Source: JACCWM01 sp040393065 (GTDB taxonomy: Bacteria; Myxococcota_A; Bradymonadia; Bradymonadales; Bradymonadaceae). From it: 64,000 nucleotides of DNA. Each line of letters opens with the position of its first letter. The stretch's first letter is position 1. Below the pieces are notes generated by a model. That model had not been told where the DNA came from, did not search any database, and worked only from the letters and a program-made list of their open reading frames with translations. A program made the position numbers and the translations under genes. Shown here in pieces: positions 9,091 through 16,657 of the stretch. Location of the stretch: contig JBEBUW010000009.1 in the NCBI GenBank assembly GCA_040393065.1, forward strand, positions 8,283 through 72,282, in the 5' to 3' direction.

Positions 9091-10023
9091 TTACACGGCA
9101 ATAAAAACCGTCTGGTAGTCAGCGTAATACCGAAAACCGATGCGCATGTACACGCGTTTTGCTGCTTCGTTGCTTTGATTGACGTAGAGCGTGAGCAGGG
9201 GCAGGCCGGTGGCGAAGAGTTTATCGCAGAGATCGAACATTGCCTGTGTGGCGATTCCCTGGCTACGAACGAGGGGATTGGTGAAGACGCCGGAAATTTG
9301 TGCGCCAATTTTGCCATCGGCCGAAATATCGGCTTTGAAGAGCAGGCGATGATAGGAATCGATCCAGACATAACTTCTACCATGATCGATGCGATGTTCG
9401 ACATGGCGCCGGAATAATTCCGGGTCGCGTACGAGTGGATCTTCCAGGGTTTCTTCGCGGTGCATGCGCGCACTGGCCAGAAAGAGCGCGTCGAGGTCGG
9501 CGTATCGGGCCTGTCGGAGCTCGGAGGGGTTTGGAAATCGCTGCCGATGTTGTTTGCGCGCCTGCTCAAGCATATCTGCGGTCAGGTAGTAAAACTCCTG
9601 GTCTTGAATCAGGCGTGCACGGGGTGAGGGGCGCGACTGGCCGGGAAAACTCTCGCTGTAGGCTTGCCAGAAGGGAGCTACGGCATCTTTTGAGGAAACA
9701 ATATGGTGCAAAGAGGTGGGAAGCTGGCGATACCATTGGCCGAGACGGCGTGCGGCGGCTGGTTCGCGCGAGTCGAGCAGAAGGAGGCGGTTGGTAATGA
9801 CCAGTGCTACGGCGATCAGTCGATTATCCGGACCGCCACGCAGGGCACGAAAGTGAAAGGAGTCGCGGTGTGGTGCTTCGACACCGTTTTTTTCGAGCCA
9901 GCAAATGGGGAACAGGTTGAGTGGCGTATCTTCGCGCAAAAAGTCCATCAGCTCGTGATAGTCTTTTGCGCGAAGAAGGATGGTGTCATCCTGATGTGAA
10001 TTCGGGCTTTGCCAGATCGCCAT
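9091..10023 (-). CDS. GNAT-family N-acetyltransferase
   Basis: 310-aa two-part protein. The C-terminal half (about 175-310) has the GNAT fold with acetyl-CoA motif A in QISGVFTNPLVRSQGIATQAM (Q/R-x-x-G-x-A type, RSQGIA) and motif B in LYVNQSNEAAKRVYMRIGFRYY. The N-terminal half (LRAKDYHELMDFLREDTPLNLFPICWLE) resembles the degenerate GNAT-like domain often fused in front of such enzymes. The substrate cannot be predicted. It sits 15 nt downstream of the coiled-coil membrane protein gene, in the same minus-strand transcript. Confidence 0.88.
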   Translation of the reverse strand: MAIWQSPNSHQDDTILLRAKDYHELMDFLREDTPLNLFPICWLEKNGVEAPHRDSFHFRALRGGPDNRLIAVALVITNRLLLLDSREPAAARRLGQWYRQLPTSLHHIVSSKDAVAPFWQAYSESFPGQSRPSPRARLIQDQEFYYLTADMLEQARKQHRQRFPNPSELRQARYADLDALFLASARMHREETLEDPLVRDPELFRRHVEHRIDHGRSYVWIDSYHRLLFKADISADGKIGAQISGVFTNPLVRSQGIATQAMFDLCDKLFATGLPLLTLYVNQSNEAAKRVYMRIGFRYYADYQTVFIAV

Positions 10024-10038
10024 GGGAGAACGCGGTTA

Positions 10039-10893
10039 CTAAAACCCGCTCTTGAAGGGGTCAAAGTCCAGATCGAGATCGAGCGTCTTTTTCTTGGGAG
10101 CCGCTTTTTTCGCGGGTGCGCTCTTGGTCGAAGTGGCTTTGGTAGATGAGCTAGATGCCGGGCGGCTGGAGCGCGATGTTGAGCGAGCTGCGGTCGCCGG
10201 CGCGCTGGGTTCTTCCACGACGGGTTCGGGTTTGGGGAGAGGCGCAAAGCCTTTTTCAACAAGCAAAACCTGGCTATCTTTGGGGCTATAAATGGCTTTG
10301 GCGTAAGCTGTGTTATCTACTTGATAACTGCCTTTCATCATCATCACGACAACGACGGCGCTGACAGCCACCAGGGCAACTACAGTGCCCAGGACGACGA
10401 GAGCGGTCGTATTGGATTTTTTGGCTACCGGCGCTGCAGCGCCAGGAGCGGCCTGGGGCGCGGCCTGTTGTGCTTGTTCCGGCGTCGGGGCATGTTGGCT
10501 TTGCGAGGCGTAGGCTGCCTGTCGGGCTTGTTCCTCGGCCTGTTGTGCTTGCTCGGTTTCAGCGGGATCGACGGGTGGTTGCCATAAGCCGCTTTCCTTG
10601 AGGTCTTCGATCTTTAAGGCTTCTAGTTTCTGCGTGCGGCGGACTTCGACCTGTTGGAGGCGGTCCATTTCGGCAGAAATTCTGGCTTCGGCCTCAGCGC
10701 GCCGAAGTTGTTCCTCGGCTTCTTTTTGGCGTCGGGCCTCTTCCTCACGGGCACGTATTTCGGCTTCAATACGTTGTTGCTCGAGAGCGGCATCGGTTTC
10801 GGTTTCATTCAAGATACTGGCTAAGAGATCGCCGGCATCGTCATCACTGGCCCATTTTACCGATGCTTTTTTTCCGTAATTTTGGTTGCTCAC
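10039..10893 (-). CDS. Coiled-coil, single-pass membrane protein
   Basis: 284 aa with no recognised family. A charged Glu/Arg/Ala-rich heptad region (about 35-100) is a strong coiled coil. An Ala/Gln/Pro linker follows, then one transmembrane helix (TTALVVLGTVVALVAVSAVV, about 162-183), a short domain, and a Ser/Ala/Lys/Pro-rich tail ending in DLDLDFDPFKSGF. With no signal peptide, the coiled coil is probably cytoplasmic and the basic tail periplasmic. It is the first gene of the four-gene minus-strand cluster. Its position beside a kinase gene hints at a signalling or scaffold role, but that is speculation. Confidence 0.78.
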   Translation of the reverse strand: MSNQNYGKKASVKWASDDDAGDLLASILNETETDAALEQQRIEAEIRAREEEARRQKEAEEQLRRAEAEARISAEMDRLQQVEVRRTQKLEALKIEDLKESGLWQPPVDPAETEQAQQAEEQARQAAYASQSQHAPTPEQAQQAAPQAAPGAAAPVAKKSNTTALVVLGTVVALVAVSAVVVVMMMKGSYQVDNTAYAKAIYSPKDSQVLLVEKGFAPLPKPEPVVEEPSAPATAARSTSRSSRPASSSSTKATSTKSAPAKKAAPKKKTLDLDLDFDPFKSGF

Positions 10894-10944
10894 GAATCGC
10901 TCCTGATGTGATGCGTGTCAAGGGTACTGCCTTCACAGCCCTGT

Positions 10945-10973
10945 AGTATAGGGTGAGTGGATGGATTGCACAA
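10945..10973 (-). promoter_or_regulatory. Sigma-70-like promoter for the 10.9-7.9 kb cluster
   Basis: Reading the minus strand, TTGTGC (10973-10968) is followed after 17 nt by TATACT (10950-10945), about 52 nt upstream of the coiled-coil gene start. The -10 box matches 5 of 6 consensus positions and the -35 box 3 of 6. Confidence 0.45.
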
Positions 10974-11104
10974 CCGCTCAGGCGGGGGAATCTACAGAGA
11001 TGTATACGCAACGCAGAGCAAAAAGATCTGAAGTTCAGTGTTTTATTGAGAAAGGTAATAATAAGGAGTCTGGCGCTTCTCTGCTTCGGAGCCGGCTTGA
11101 AAAA

Positions 11105-12427
11105 TTAGCGTGAAAAGCGAAAAGGCCAGCGTCCGGCCAGCGTGAAGACTTCTTTCTGCTGGAGTGCATGGCGAGTAATGGGAGCGGTTCCCAGAAATGT
11201 GCCGTTGTGCGTGATCAGGTCGATTAGCAGCACATCGCCTGTTTCCAGAGGAAGAATCAAGGCGTGTTCTGGATCGACGGCGTCGTCGGGAATGACGATG
11301 TCACAGCGTCCGAGATCGCGACCGATTTTCAGGCCAGCGCGGCGCAGAATGATTCGGCCCGGGGCAAGTTTTCCGGACAGGTCTTCGAGATAACCAAAGG
11401 AGCGTGGTTCGGGGAGCGGGCGTGGCTCGAAGGGTTCGAATCCGCGGGGATCGGCCTCTCGTTTTCGAAGGCCGGCGGCACGGCCTAGTTTGACGATCGT
11501 GGTCGGCGTATTGGTCGAGGCTTCTAATTGATAGAGACAGTGGCGAAGGGCTGCGTCCATATCGCCGGCGGAGAAATATCGATCTTCTGGTTCTTTTTGG
11601 AGGGCGCGCAGAATGATTTTTGCCAGAGATTCCGGGATGTCGGGGCGGAGTTCGCGTGGATCGGGCGCTTGTTCCAGTTCGATGCGTTTCATGAGGAGGT
11701 AGCCTTCATCGCCATCAAAGGGAACATCGCCTGTGAGCATTTCGAATAAGGTTACGCCGATTCCGTACAGGTCAGCGCGGTGATCGACGGTGCGCGGGCT
11801 GGTAAGCTGTTCGGGCGCCATGTAGACCATGGTGCCGACGAGATCGCGGGATTCGGTGACACGCGCATTTTTTGCGCCGATTTCTGCGCGTGCAACGCCA
11901 AAGTCGGCGATTTTTACGACGCCTTCGGGTGTAATCAGGATATTTTCGCTTTTGATATCGCGGTGCACAATGCCGTGATGGTGTGCGTAGGCCAGGGCGT
12001 CGAGTGCCTGCAAAATAACTGCGATCGCGCGCGTGGGAGGAAAGAGGCAGCCTTCATCGAGAATATCGGCGAGTGCCTGGCCCGGGACATATTCTAAGAC
12101 CATGCCGGGGCGGCCTTTGACGGTGATTGGCTCAAAGCAGGTGACGATGCCGGGATGTTCGCGGCCCAGAATATTTTGGATGCGTGCTTCCTGGTGCATG
12201 CGGTAGACGAGGACTTCGTCTTGAGAGCTTTCTTCTGTCAGTACTTTGATAGCGACGGGCATTCCGGTGGGGCGGTAAATTCCGCGATAAACAGTGGCCA
12301 TGCCCCCGCGTGCCAGAATGCTCCCGATACGATAGTTCCCGACAATCACGCTTTCATCCTTCCTTTGAGTCTTTGACTGGCTTTGCAGGGTATGCCTAAG
12401 TGCTTCAAGTTCCTCATGGCGAAGCAC
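11105..12427 (-). CDS. Ser/Thr protein kinase with C-terminal FHA domain
   Basis: 440 aa. The Hanks-type kinase domain (about 30-300) is complete: glycine loop LARGGMATVYRG (39-49), catalytic Lys61 in VAIK, HRDIKSEN with Asp157, DFG at 175-177 and MAPEQ. An RD kinase, it should be activated by activation-loop phosphorylation. A Pro/Arg-rich linker (about 305-345) leads to an FHA domain (KIGRDLGRCDIVI...DPEHALI...THNGTFLG, about 350-438) that would bind phospho-threonine. No transmembrane helix is seen, so the protein is cytosolic. Kinase-FHA in one chain suggests autophosphorylation-dependent recruitment. It is divergent from the small lipoprotein gene at 12642. Confidence 0.93.
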   Translation of the reverse strand: MLRHEELEALRHTLQSQSKTQRKDESVIVGNYRIGSILARGGMATVYRGIYRPTGMPVAIKVLTEESSQDEVLVYRMHQEARIQNILGREHPGIVTCFEPITVKGRPGMVLEYVPGQALADILDEGCLFPPTRAIAVILQALDALAYAHHHGIVHRDIKSENILITPEGVVKIADFGVARAEIGAKNARVTESRDLVGTMVYMAPEQLTSPRTVDHRADLYGIGVTLFEMLTGDVPFDGDEGYLLMKRIELEQAPDPRELRPDIPESLAKIILRALQKEPEDRYFSAGDMDAALRHCLYQLEASTNTPTTIVKLGRAAGLRKREADPRGFEPFEPRPLPEPRSFGYLEDLSGKLAPGRIILRRAGLKIGRDLGRCDIVIPDDAVDPEHALILPLETGDVLLIDLITHNGTFLGTAPITRHALQQKEVFTLAGRWPFRFSR

Positions 12428-12534
12428 GGCTAGTATCGGTCGGAGTGCTGTAAATTGCGATGGAAAAAATGGGGAGAACGAGAAGCTTTTCGGTAGAAAG
12501 GGCGCATGAATCTCGAGAGATCGGAGTCATATCC

Positions 12535-12563
12535 TTGACATTACAATTTTTAGGGAATAAATC
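12535..12563 (+). promoter_or_regulatory. Sigma-70-like promoter for the Ala/Glu-rich lipoprotein
   Basis: A perfect TTGACA (12535-12540), a 17-nt spacer and TAAATC (12558-12563), about 80 nt upstream of the start codon, in the divergent gap between the kinase and the lipoprotein genes. Confidence 0.55.
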
Positions 12564-12641
12564 TCGAAGGGTCAGCAACGTTTCAGATGTATTGGAAACT
12601 TCGCATATTGCTGTTTCTGAAAATAATGAAAAGAGGATCTT

Positions 12642-12893
12642 ATGGTTCGCCTGTTTGCACTGCTTTTGATTGGTATGTTCGCCCTGGTTGGTTGTGATGA
12701 GAAGGAGCAAGCTGAGGAAACAGCAGCTCCGACTGAGGCTCCTGCAGAAGAAGCAGCGCCTGCCGCTGAGGAAGCACCTGCTGCTGAAGAAGCACCTGCC
12801 GCTGAGGAAGCACCTGCTGCTGAAGAAGCTCCTGCTGCTGAAGAGGGCGCAGAAGCTCCCGCTGCAGAAGAAGGCGAAGCAGCTGGCGAGTAA
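12642..12893 (+). CDS. Small Ala/Glu-rich repeat lipoprotein
   Basis: 83 aa. A short signal peptide ending in the lipobox ALVGC lipidates Cys18. All the rest is low-complexity Glu/Ala/Pro, with a tandem hexapeptide close to AEEAPA repeated about eight times. The chain would be acidic, extended and unfolded. A ribosome site (AAAGAGGA) precedes the ATG, a good promoter lies about 80 nt upstream and a strong intrinsic terminator 31 nt downstream, so it is a real, monocistronic and probably well-expressed gene. Function is unknown; a periplasmic spacer or tether is a guess. Repeat number is likely to vary between strains. Confidence 0.8.
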   Translation: MVRLFALLLIGMFALVGCDEKEQAEETAAPTEAPAEEAAPAAEEAPAAEEAPAAEEAPAAEEAPAAEEGAEAPAAEEGEAAGE

Positions 12894-12924
12894 TTTGCAG
12901 TTGTACGGTATCGTCTGATAGAGA

Positions 12925-12957
12925 AGCTGGGACGCGAAGGCGTCCCGGCTTTTTTTA
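12925..12957 (+). terminator. Intrinsic terminator after the small lipoprotein gene
   Basis: AGCTGGGACGC (12925-12935) pairs with GCGTCCCGGCT (12940-12950) around a GAAG loop, followed by a run of seven T from 12950. Confidence 0.9.
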
Positions 12958-13141
12958 TCGAAAAAGTCATCTCGTGAAGTTGTGCAATAACGTCTGCGCG
13001 ATACTTGTTAAGGACGTGATTTATACCTGCATCAGCTGCGGCTGGTAAGGTGGTTGTCAGTCCAGGCGCTCTCGATTAGAGTGGCGTCGGCTGGACTGGA
13101 TGAAAAAAAATAAATAATCGTACGGCGGAGGAAAGCTCAAA

Positions 13142-13624
13142 GTGGCTCAAGATCCGAACCCAGAAGTGAATATGCGGGTGCAAGAAGCGATGGAGGCGTT
13201 TTCACAACGTCTTCAGGAAGCCGGGCTGAAGTCGACAAGGCAGCGCGATTTGATTGTGGAGCGCTTCTTTGAGATTGATGAACACATCAGTGCCGAGGAG
13301 TTGCTAGAAGATGTACGTGGTTTTCAGCCGCGGATAGGCTATGCGACGGTGTATCGGACTCTGAAACTGTTGGTGGAGCAGGGATTTGCTTTGCCGAAAG
13401 ATTTTGGAGACGGGCAAACGCGTTATGATCCGATTCATAATCAAGATCCGCAGCATGACCATCTGATCTGCATCGATTGTCGAAAAATCATCGAGTTTGA
13501 TGATGAGGTGCTGGCCAGTCGCTTGAATGAGATTGCCGCTCAAATGCAGTACACGGTGCGTCGAAAAAAGCTCGAGTTGTATGCGGAGTGTCAGAAGCCT
13601 CACTGTCCGGAAAAACCTGAATAG
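13142..13624 (+). CDS. Fur-family transcriptional regulator
   Basis: 160 aa. The winged helix is evident in LKSTRQRDLIVERFF and GYATVYRTLKLLVEQG. The dimerisation domain has the HDHLICIDCRKIIEF segment, with His ligands of the regulatory metal site and the CxxC of the structural zinc site; a second pair is supplied by CQKPHC at the C-terminus. The architecture fits Fur/PerR/Zur; the metal cannot be assigned safely. GTG 13142 is chosen because GGAGGAAAG (13126-13134) precedes it by 7 nt. It is alone, with gaps on both sides; the next gene (mrp) has its own candidate promoter. No Fur box was confidently identified. Confidence 0.92.
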   Translation: MAQDPNPEVNMRVQEAMEAFSQRLQEAGLKSTRQRDLIVERFFEIDEHISAEELLEDVRGFQPRIGYATVYRTLKLLVEQGFALPKDFGDGQTRYDPIHNQDPQHDHLICIDCRKIIEFDDEVLASRLNEIAAQMQYTVRRKKLELYAECQKPHCPEKPE

Positions 13625-13685
13625 CTGAGATTTGTTGCGAAGATTCTGCCTTTGTTTGAGATGTCGGGTAGGGCGGTCAGTTGTA

Positions 13686-13714
13686 TTGACAGCTTTGCTG
13701 CATGGCTGTAGCAG
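13686..13714 (+). promoter_or_regulatory. Possible promoter of the Mrp gene
   Basis: TTGACA (13686-13691), 17-nt spacer, TAGCAG (13709-13714), about 100 nt before the chosen ATG. The -35 box is perfect and the -10 box weak. Confidence 0.35.
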
Positions 13715-13816
13715 TGGCGGCAAGTATAGCGTCGGGTACTGTGCGCCGTGCGCCAGAATTTTCCCGAACATGACAGGTTTTACGATCCCGGCAACATCCA
13801 GCGAGGAATCAAGATT

Positions 13817-15013
13817 ATGAAAGATGATTTTTCAATCAAAGGCGAAGTCATCGCCGCGCTCGAAGCAATCACGAATCCAGGTACTGAGCAGAGCATTGTG
13901 GATGCTCATATCGTGGAGAACGTCGTGGTGAAGGCGGGCGTTGTCGATATTACTCTGGTAATCGACGCGGCCAGAAAACGTGAAGAGCGGTTTGCGATTG
14001 AAGACGCGATTGCCGATAACGTGGAAGCGATCAGCGGCGTACTGGAAGTAAAAATCAAGAGTATGACGCCCGAAGCCATTGCGCAGGAGCAGGGCGGTCA
14101 GGCGCCTTCGGCTCCCAGAAGTGCGGCGGGAGCTTCAACGAGTAAGCCGGCCGCGAGTGCGGCGCCGAAGCAGCCGACGATGCCGGCCACGGAGCCGATT
14201 CAGGGCGTGGGCCGTGTGATTGCTGTCGCTTCCGGAAAAGGCGGTGTTGGTAAGTCGACGGTGGCAGTCAATCTTGCGCTTGCTTTGCAGAAAATCGGTT
14301 ACCGGGTGGGTGTGCTGGATATCGATATTTACGGTCCGAGCTTGCCGGTGTTGTTGGGCGTGAATGGTCGGCCGGAAGTGGACAATCGCCGCATTTTGCC
14401 GTTGAAGGCAGCCGGATTGAGCGTCATGAGTCTTGGCTTTTTGATGGAAGAAGATACGCCGGTTATCTGGCGTGGTCCGATTGTTACGGGGATCATCCGT
14501 CAGTTTTTGCGCGATGTGGACTGGAGCGGCATCGATTACCTGGTGGTGGATATGCCTCCGGGAACGGGCGATGCGCAGCTTGCGCTGGCTCAGGCTGTGC
14601 CGGTGGATGGCGCGGTGATTGTGACAACGCCTTCGGATCTTGCGCTGGTGGACGCGGCACGTGGTTTGCAGATGTTCAAAACGTTGAATATCGGCGTGAT
14701 CGGTATTGTCGCCAATATGAGCAAGTTCGTGCATCCTGCCAGCGGCGAAGTTTTCCATATTTTTGGAGATCCGGCCGTAGTCGGCAAGGAAGCCGAGCGT
14801 CTGGATACGAAGTATCTGGGAGATATTCCGCTGGATCTGGGCGTTCGCAAGGGTGGTGATGAAGGTCGTCCCATCGTGGTCGCTGAGCCTGATGGACCGA
14901 TTACAGCTGCCTTTGTAGAATTGGCCGAGAAAATTGCTGCAAGTCAGCCTGTAGGCCCGGCGGATGAAGAGCCGACAAAGAAAAAAGGATTGTTTTCGTT
15001 TCTTAAAAGTTAA
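13817..15013 (+). CDS. mrp: Mrp/ApbC-type P-loop ATPase lacking the CxxC motif
   Basis: 398 aa. An N-terminal MIP18/DUF59-like domain (about 1-85) is joined by an Ala/Pro/Ser linker (90-128) to a MinD-like ATPase with the deviant Walker A SGKGGVGKST (139-148), the DIDIYGPSLP switch and DMPPGTGD. Mrp proteins act as scaffold/carriers for Fe-S cluster assembly. The usual cluster-binding CxxC in the NMSxFxCPxCG element is absent: here it reads NMSKFVHPASG (300-310), with His306 and Ser309 in place of both cysteines. ATG 13817 is preferred over GTG 13748 because GCGAGGA stands at 13801-13807. Function as a carrier is therefore uncertain even though the ATPase core is intact. Confidence 0.9.
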   Translation: MKDDFSIKGEVIAALEAITNPGTEQSIVDAHIVENVVVKAGVVDITLVIDAARKREERFAIEDAIADNVEAISGVLEVKIKSMTPEAIAQEQGGQAPSAPRSAAGASTSKPAASAAPKQPTMPATEPIQGVGRVIAVASGKGGVGKSTVAVNLALALQKIGYRVGVLDIDIYGPSLPVLLGVNGRPEVDNRRILPLKAAGLSVMSLGFLMEEDTPVIWRGPIVTGIIRQFLRDVDWSGIDYLVVDMPPGTGDAQLALAQAVPVDGAVIVTTPSDLALVDAARGLQMFKTLNIGVIGIVANMSKFVHPASGEVFHIFGDPAVVGKEAERLDTKYLGDIPLDLGVRKGGDEGRPIVVAEPDGPITAAFVELAEKIAASQPVGPADEEPTKKKGLFSFLKS

Positions 15014-15176
15014 AAACATCACGTAAAGCATCTGACCGGGCAAAATTTCGGAGAGTACATTTCTCCCATGCCTGGTCCGATGCAGTGAACAGATTCTTAT
15101 TGAATTGCGGGGATGTATTTAGCGGAATCGATGGGTTGTTGGAGTCGGGGGACCCTGCCGAAATGGTGAGAGGCGT

Positions 15177-16619
15177 TTGAGTCGATACGGTCGACATTTT
15201 ATTAAGATCCGGGAGATCAAAGAGTTTGAAGAGCGGTTGATTCGATTGTTTGTCGATCAGCCCGGCGTGTTGCATCCACGTCATCAAACTCTGTTTCGGT
15301 ATGCCGTAAATCTGGCGCAGATGAATGCCTTTCGTACGCCTTCAGGTAAGGATATTGAGTTGGGCGAAGATGTCGATAATCTGCGGCGCTGGTTTATCGA
15401 ATCGATCGTGCCTTTGTTGCCTGCGGATAAGCCTGCAAACATCGATACTTTGCGGAAGATGGCGCCGGTCCTGGCGTTGCGCGTCGATAGTACGCGCACG
15501 ACGATGCTGGAGCACCATGTCAATTCTTTTGGGGCGGAACATCTCGATCAGGAATTACGCCAGAAAAGGCTCGTGCTTGTGCTGGGCGGCGGTGGCGGGG
15601 CAGGGCTGGTGCATCTGGGCACGTTTGCCATGCTGAAAGATCTGGGTGTTACGCCGGAGTTGATCGTGGGTAGCTCGATGGGCAGCCTGATGGGTCTGGC
15701 TCGCGCTGTGAACCGTCAATATGATCCGGTAGCTCTGGCGCTGGCTTTGCCTCAAAAGCTTGATTACAACACGATTTTTCGGCCTTTTTCCGGGTTTTCT
15801 CGGTTTGGCTTTCCGGGAGCCTTTCACTTGAATGTGATGCGGCTGGCTCGTGAGATGTTTCAGCAGCTGATGGGCCACAGCATGCCACGGTTTGATGAGC
15901 TACCGATTCGGCTGGAAGTTGTGGCAACTGGTGTTCGGCGCGGATTTCATTTCGATGATGCAGAATACGAGGCGCAGGCGGCGGCTGCCGGTCCGGGGCT
16001 GACGCCGCTGGCAATGCGCAGGAAACTCAAGTTATTTTTTGGCGCTGTGCGTCAGCTCAGCCGGAATCCACGTTTGCTGACGCAGGTGGTTTTCGGGCGT
16101 GAGCCGGGAACGGAGCGTTTTCCGGTCATTGAGGCGACCGGGTTTTCGTGTTCTGTGCCTGGACTGCTTCATTATGATGTTTTTCATGACGATCCGGATA
16201 CGATCGGGCCGCTTGAGGAGGTTTTTGAGCGCCACAAATTGTTGCGACTTTGCGACGGTGGCGTGGTGAACAATGTTCCGTCCAAAGTGGCGTGGGAGTC
16301 TGTGCAGTCGGGTTCGATTCAGTCGCGCAATGCGCATATTATGGCGTTCGATGCGTTTGCGCCGATTTCCAGCGGACGTAATATTATCTGGATTCCGATT
16401 CAGCAGATTGCGCGTCCGGCGGTGGTGGCCAACATGCCGTATGCGAATTATCATAAGACATTTCGCACGCCGCCAAGTCCGTTGCAGGTGATTGTGAACA
16501 GCTATTCGAAGTTGAAAACGATCATCGAGACGTCGCGCGAGGAGCTTGCGCCAGACATTCCTTATACGGTGGAAACGCTCAAGTTATTGGATCCGTATGG
16601 AACCTGGGAAATTGGCTAA
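15177..16619 (+). CDS. Patatin-like phospholipase
   Basis: 480 aa. An N-terminal helical region of about 130 residues precedes the patatin domain. That domain has the oxyanion loop GGGGGAGLVHLG (137-148), the nucleophile elbow GSSMGS with Ser167 and the catalytic Asp in the DGG motif (CDGGVVNNVP, about residue 360). A Ser-Asp dyad hydrolase acting on lipid acyl chains is expected. There is no signal peptide. The reading frame is open from 15123 but offers no ATG before residue 49; TTG 15177, behind GTGAGAGG, is the best start, so the N-terminus is uncertain. The gene converges on the GH57 gene 38 nt away. Confidence 0.88.
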   Translation: MSRYGRHFIKIREIKEFEERLIRLFVDQPGVLHPRHQTLFRYAVNLAQMNAFRTPSGKDIELGEDVDNLRRWFIESIVPLLPADKPANIDTLRKMAPVLALRVDSTRTTMLEHHVNSFGAEHLDQELRQKRLVLVLGGGGGAGLVHLGTFAMLKDLGVTPELIVGSSMGSLMGLARAVNRQYDPVALALALPQKLDYNTIFRPFSGFSRFGFPGAFHLNVMRLAREMFQQLMGHSMPRFDELPIRLEVVATGVRRGFHFDDAEYEAQAAAAGPGLTPLAMRRKLKLFFGAVRQLSRNPRLLTQVVFGREPGTERFPVIEATGFSCSVPGLLHYDVFHDDPDTIGPLEEVFERHKLLRLCDGGVVNNVPSKVAWESVQSGSIQSRNAHIMAFDAFAPISSGRNIIWIPIQQIARPAVVANMPYANYHKTFRTPPSPLQVIVNSYSKLKTIIETSREELAPDIPYTVETLKLLDPYGTWEIG

Positions 16620-16657
16620 GGCAGAGTGCTCCTGGCTGATTTGTTGACCAGTTTTGT

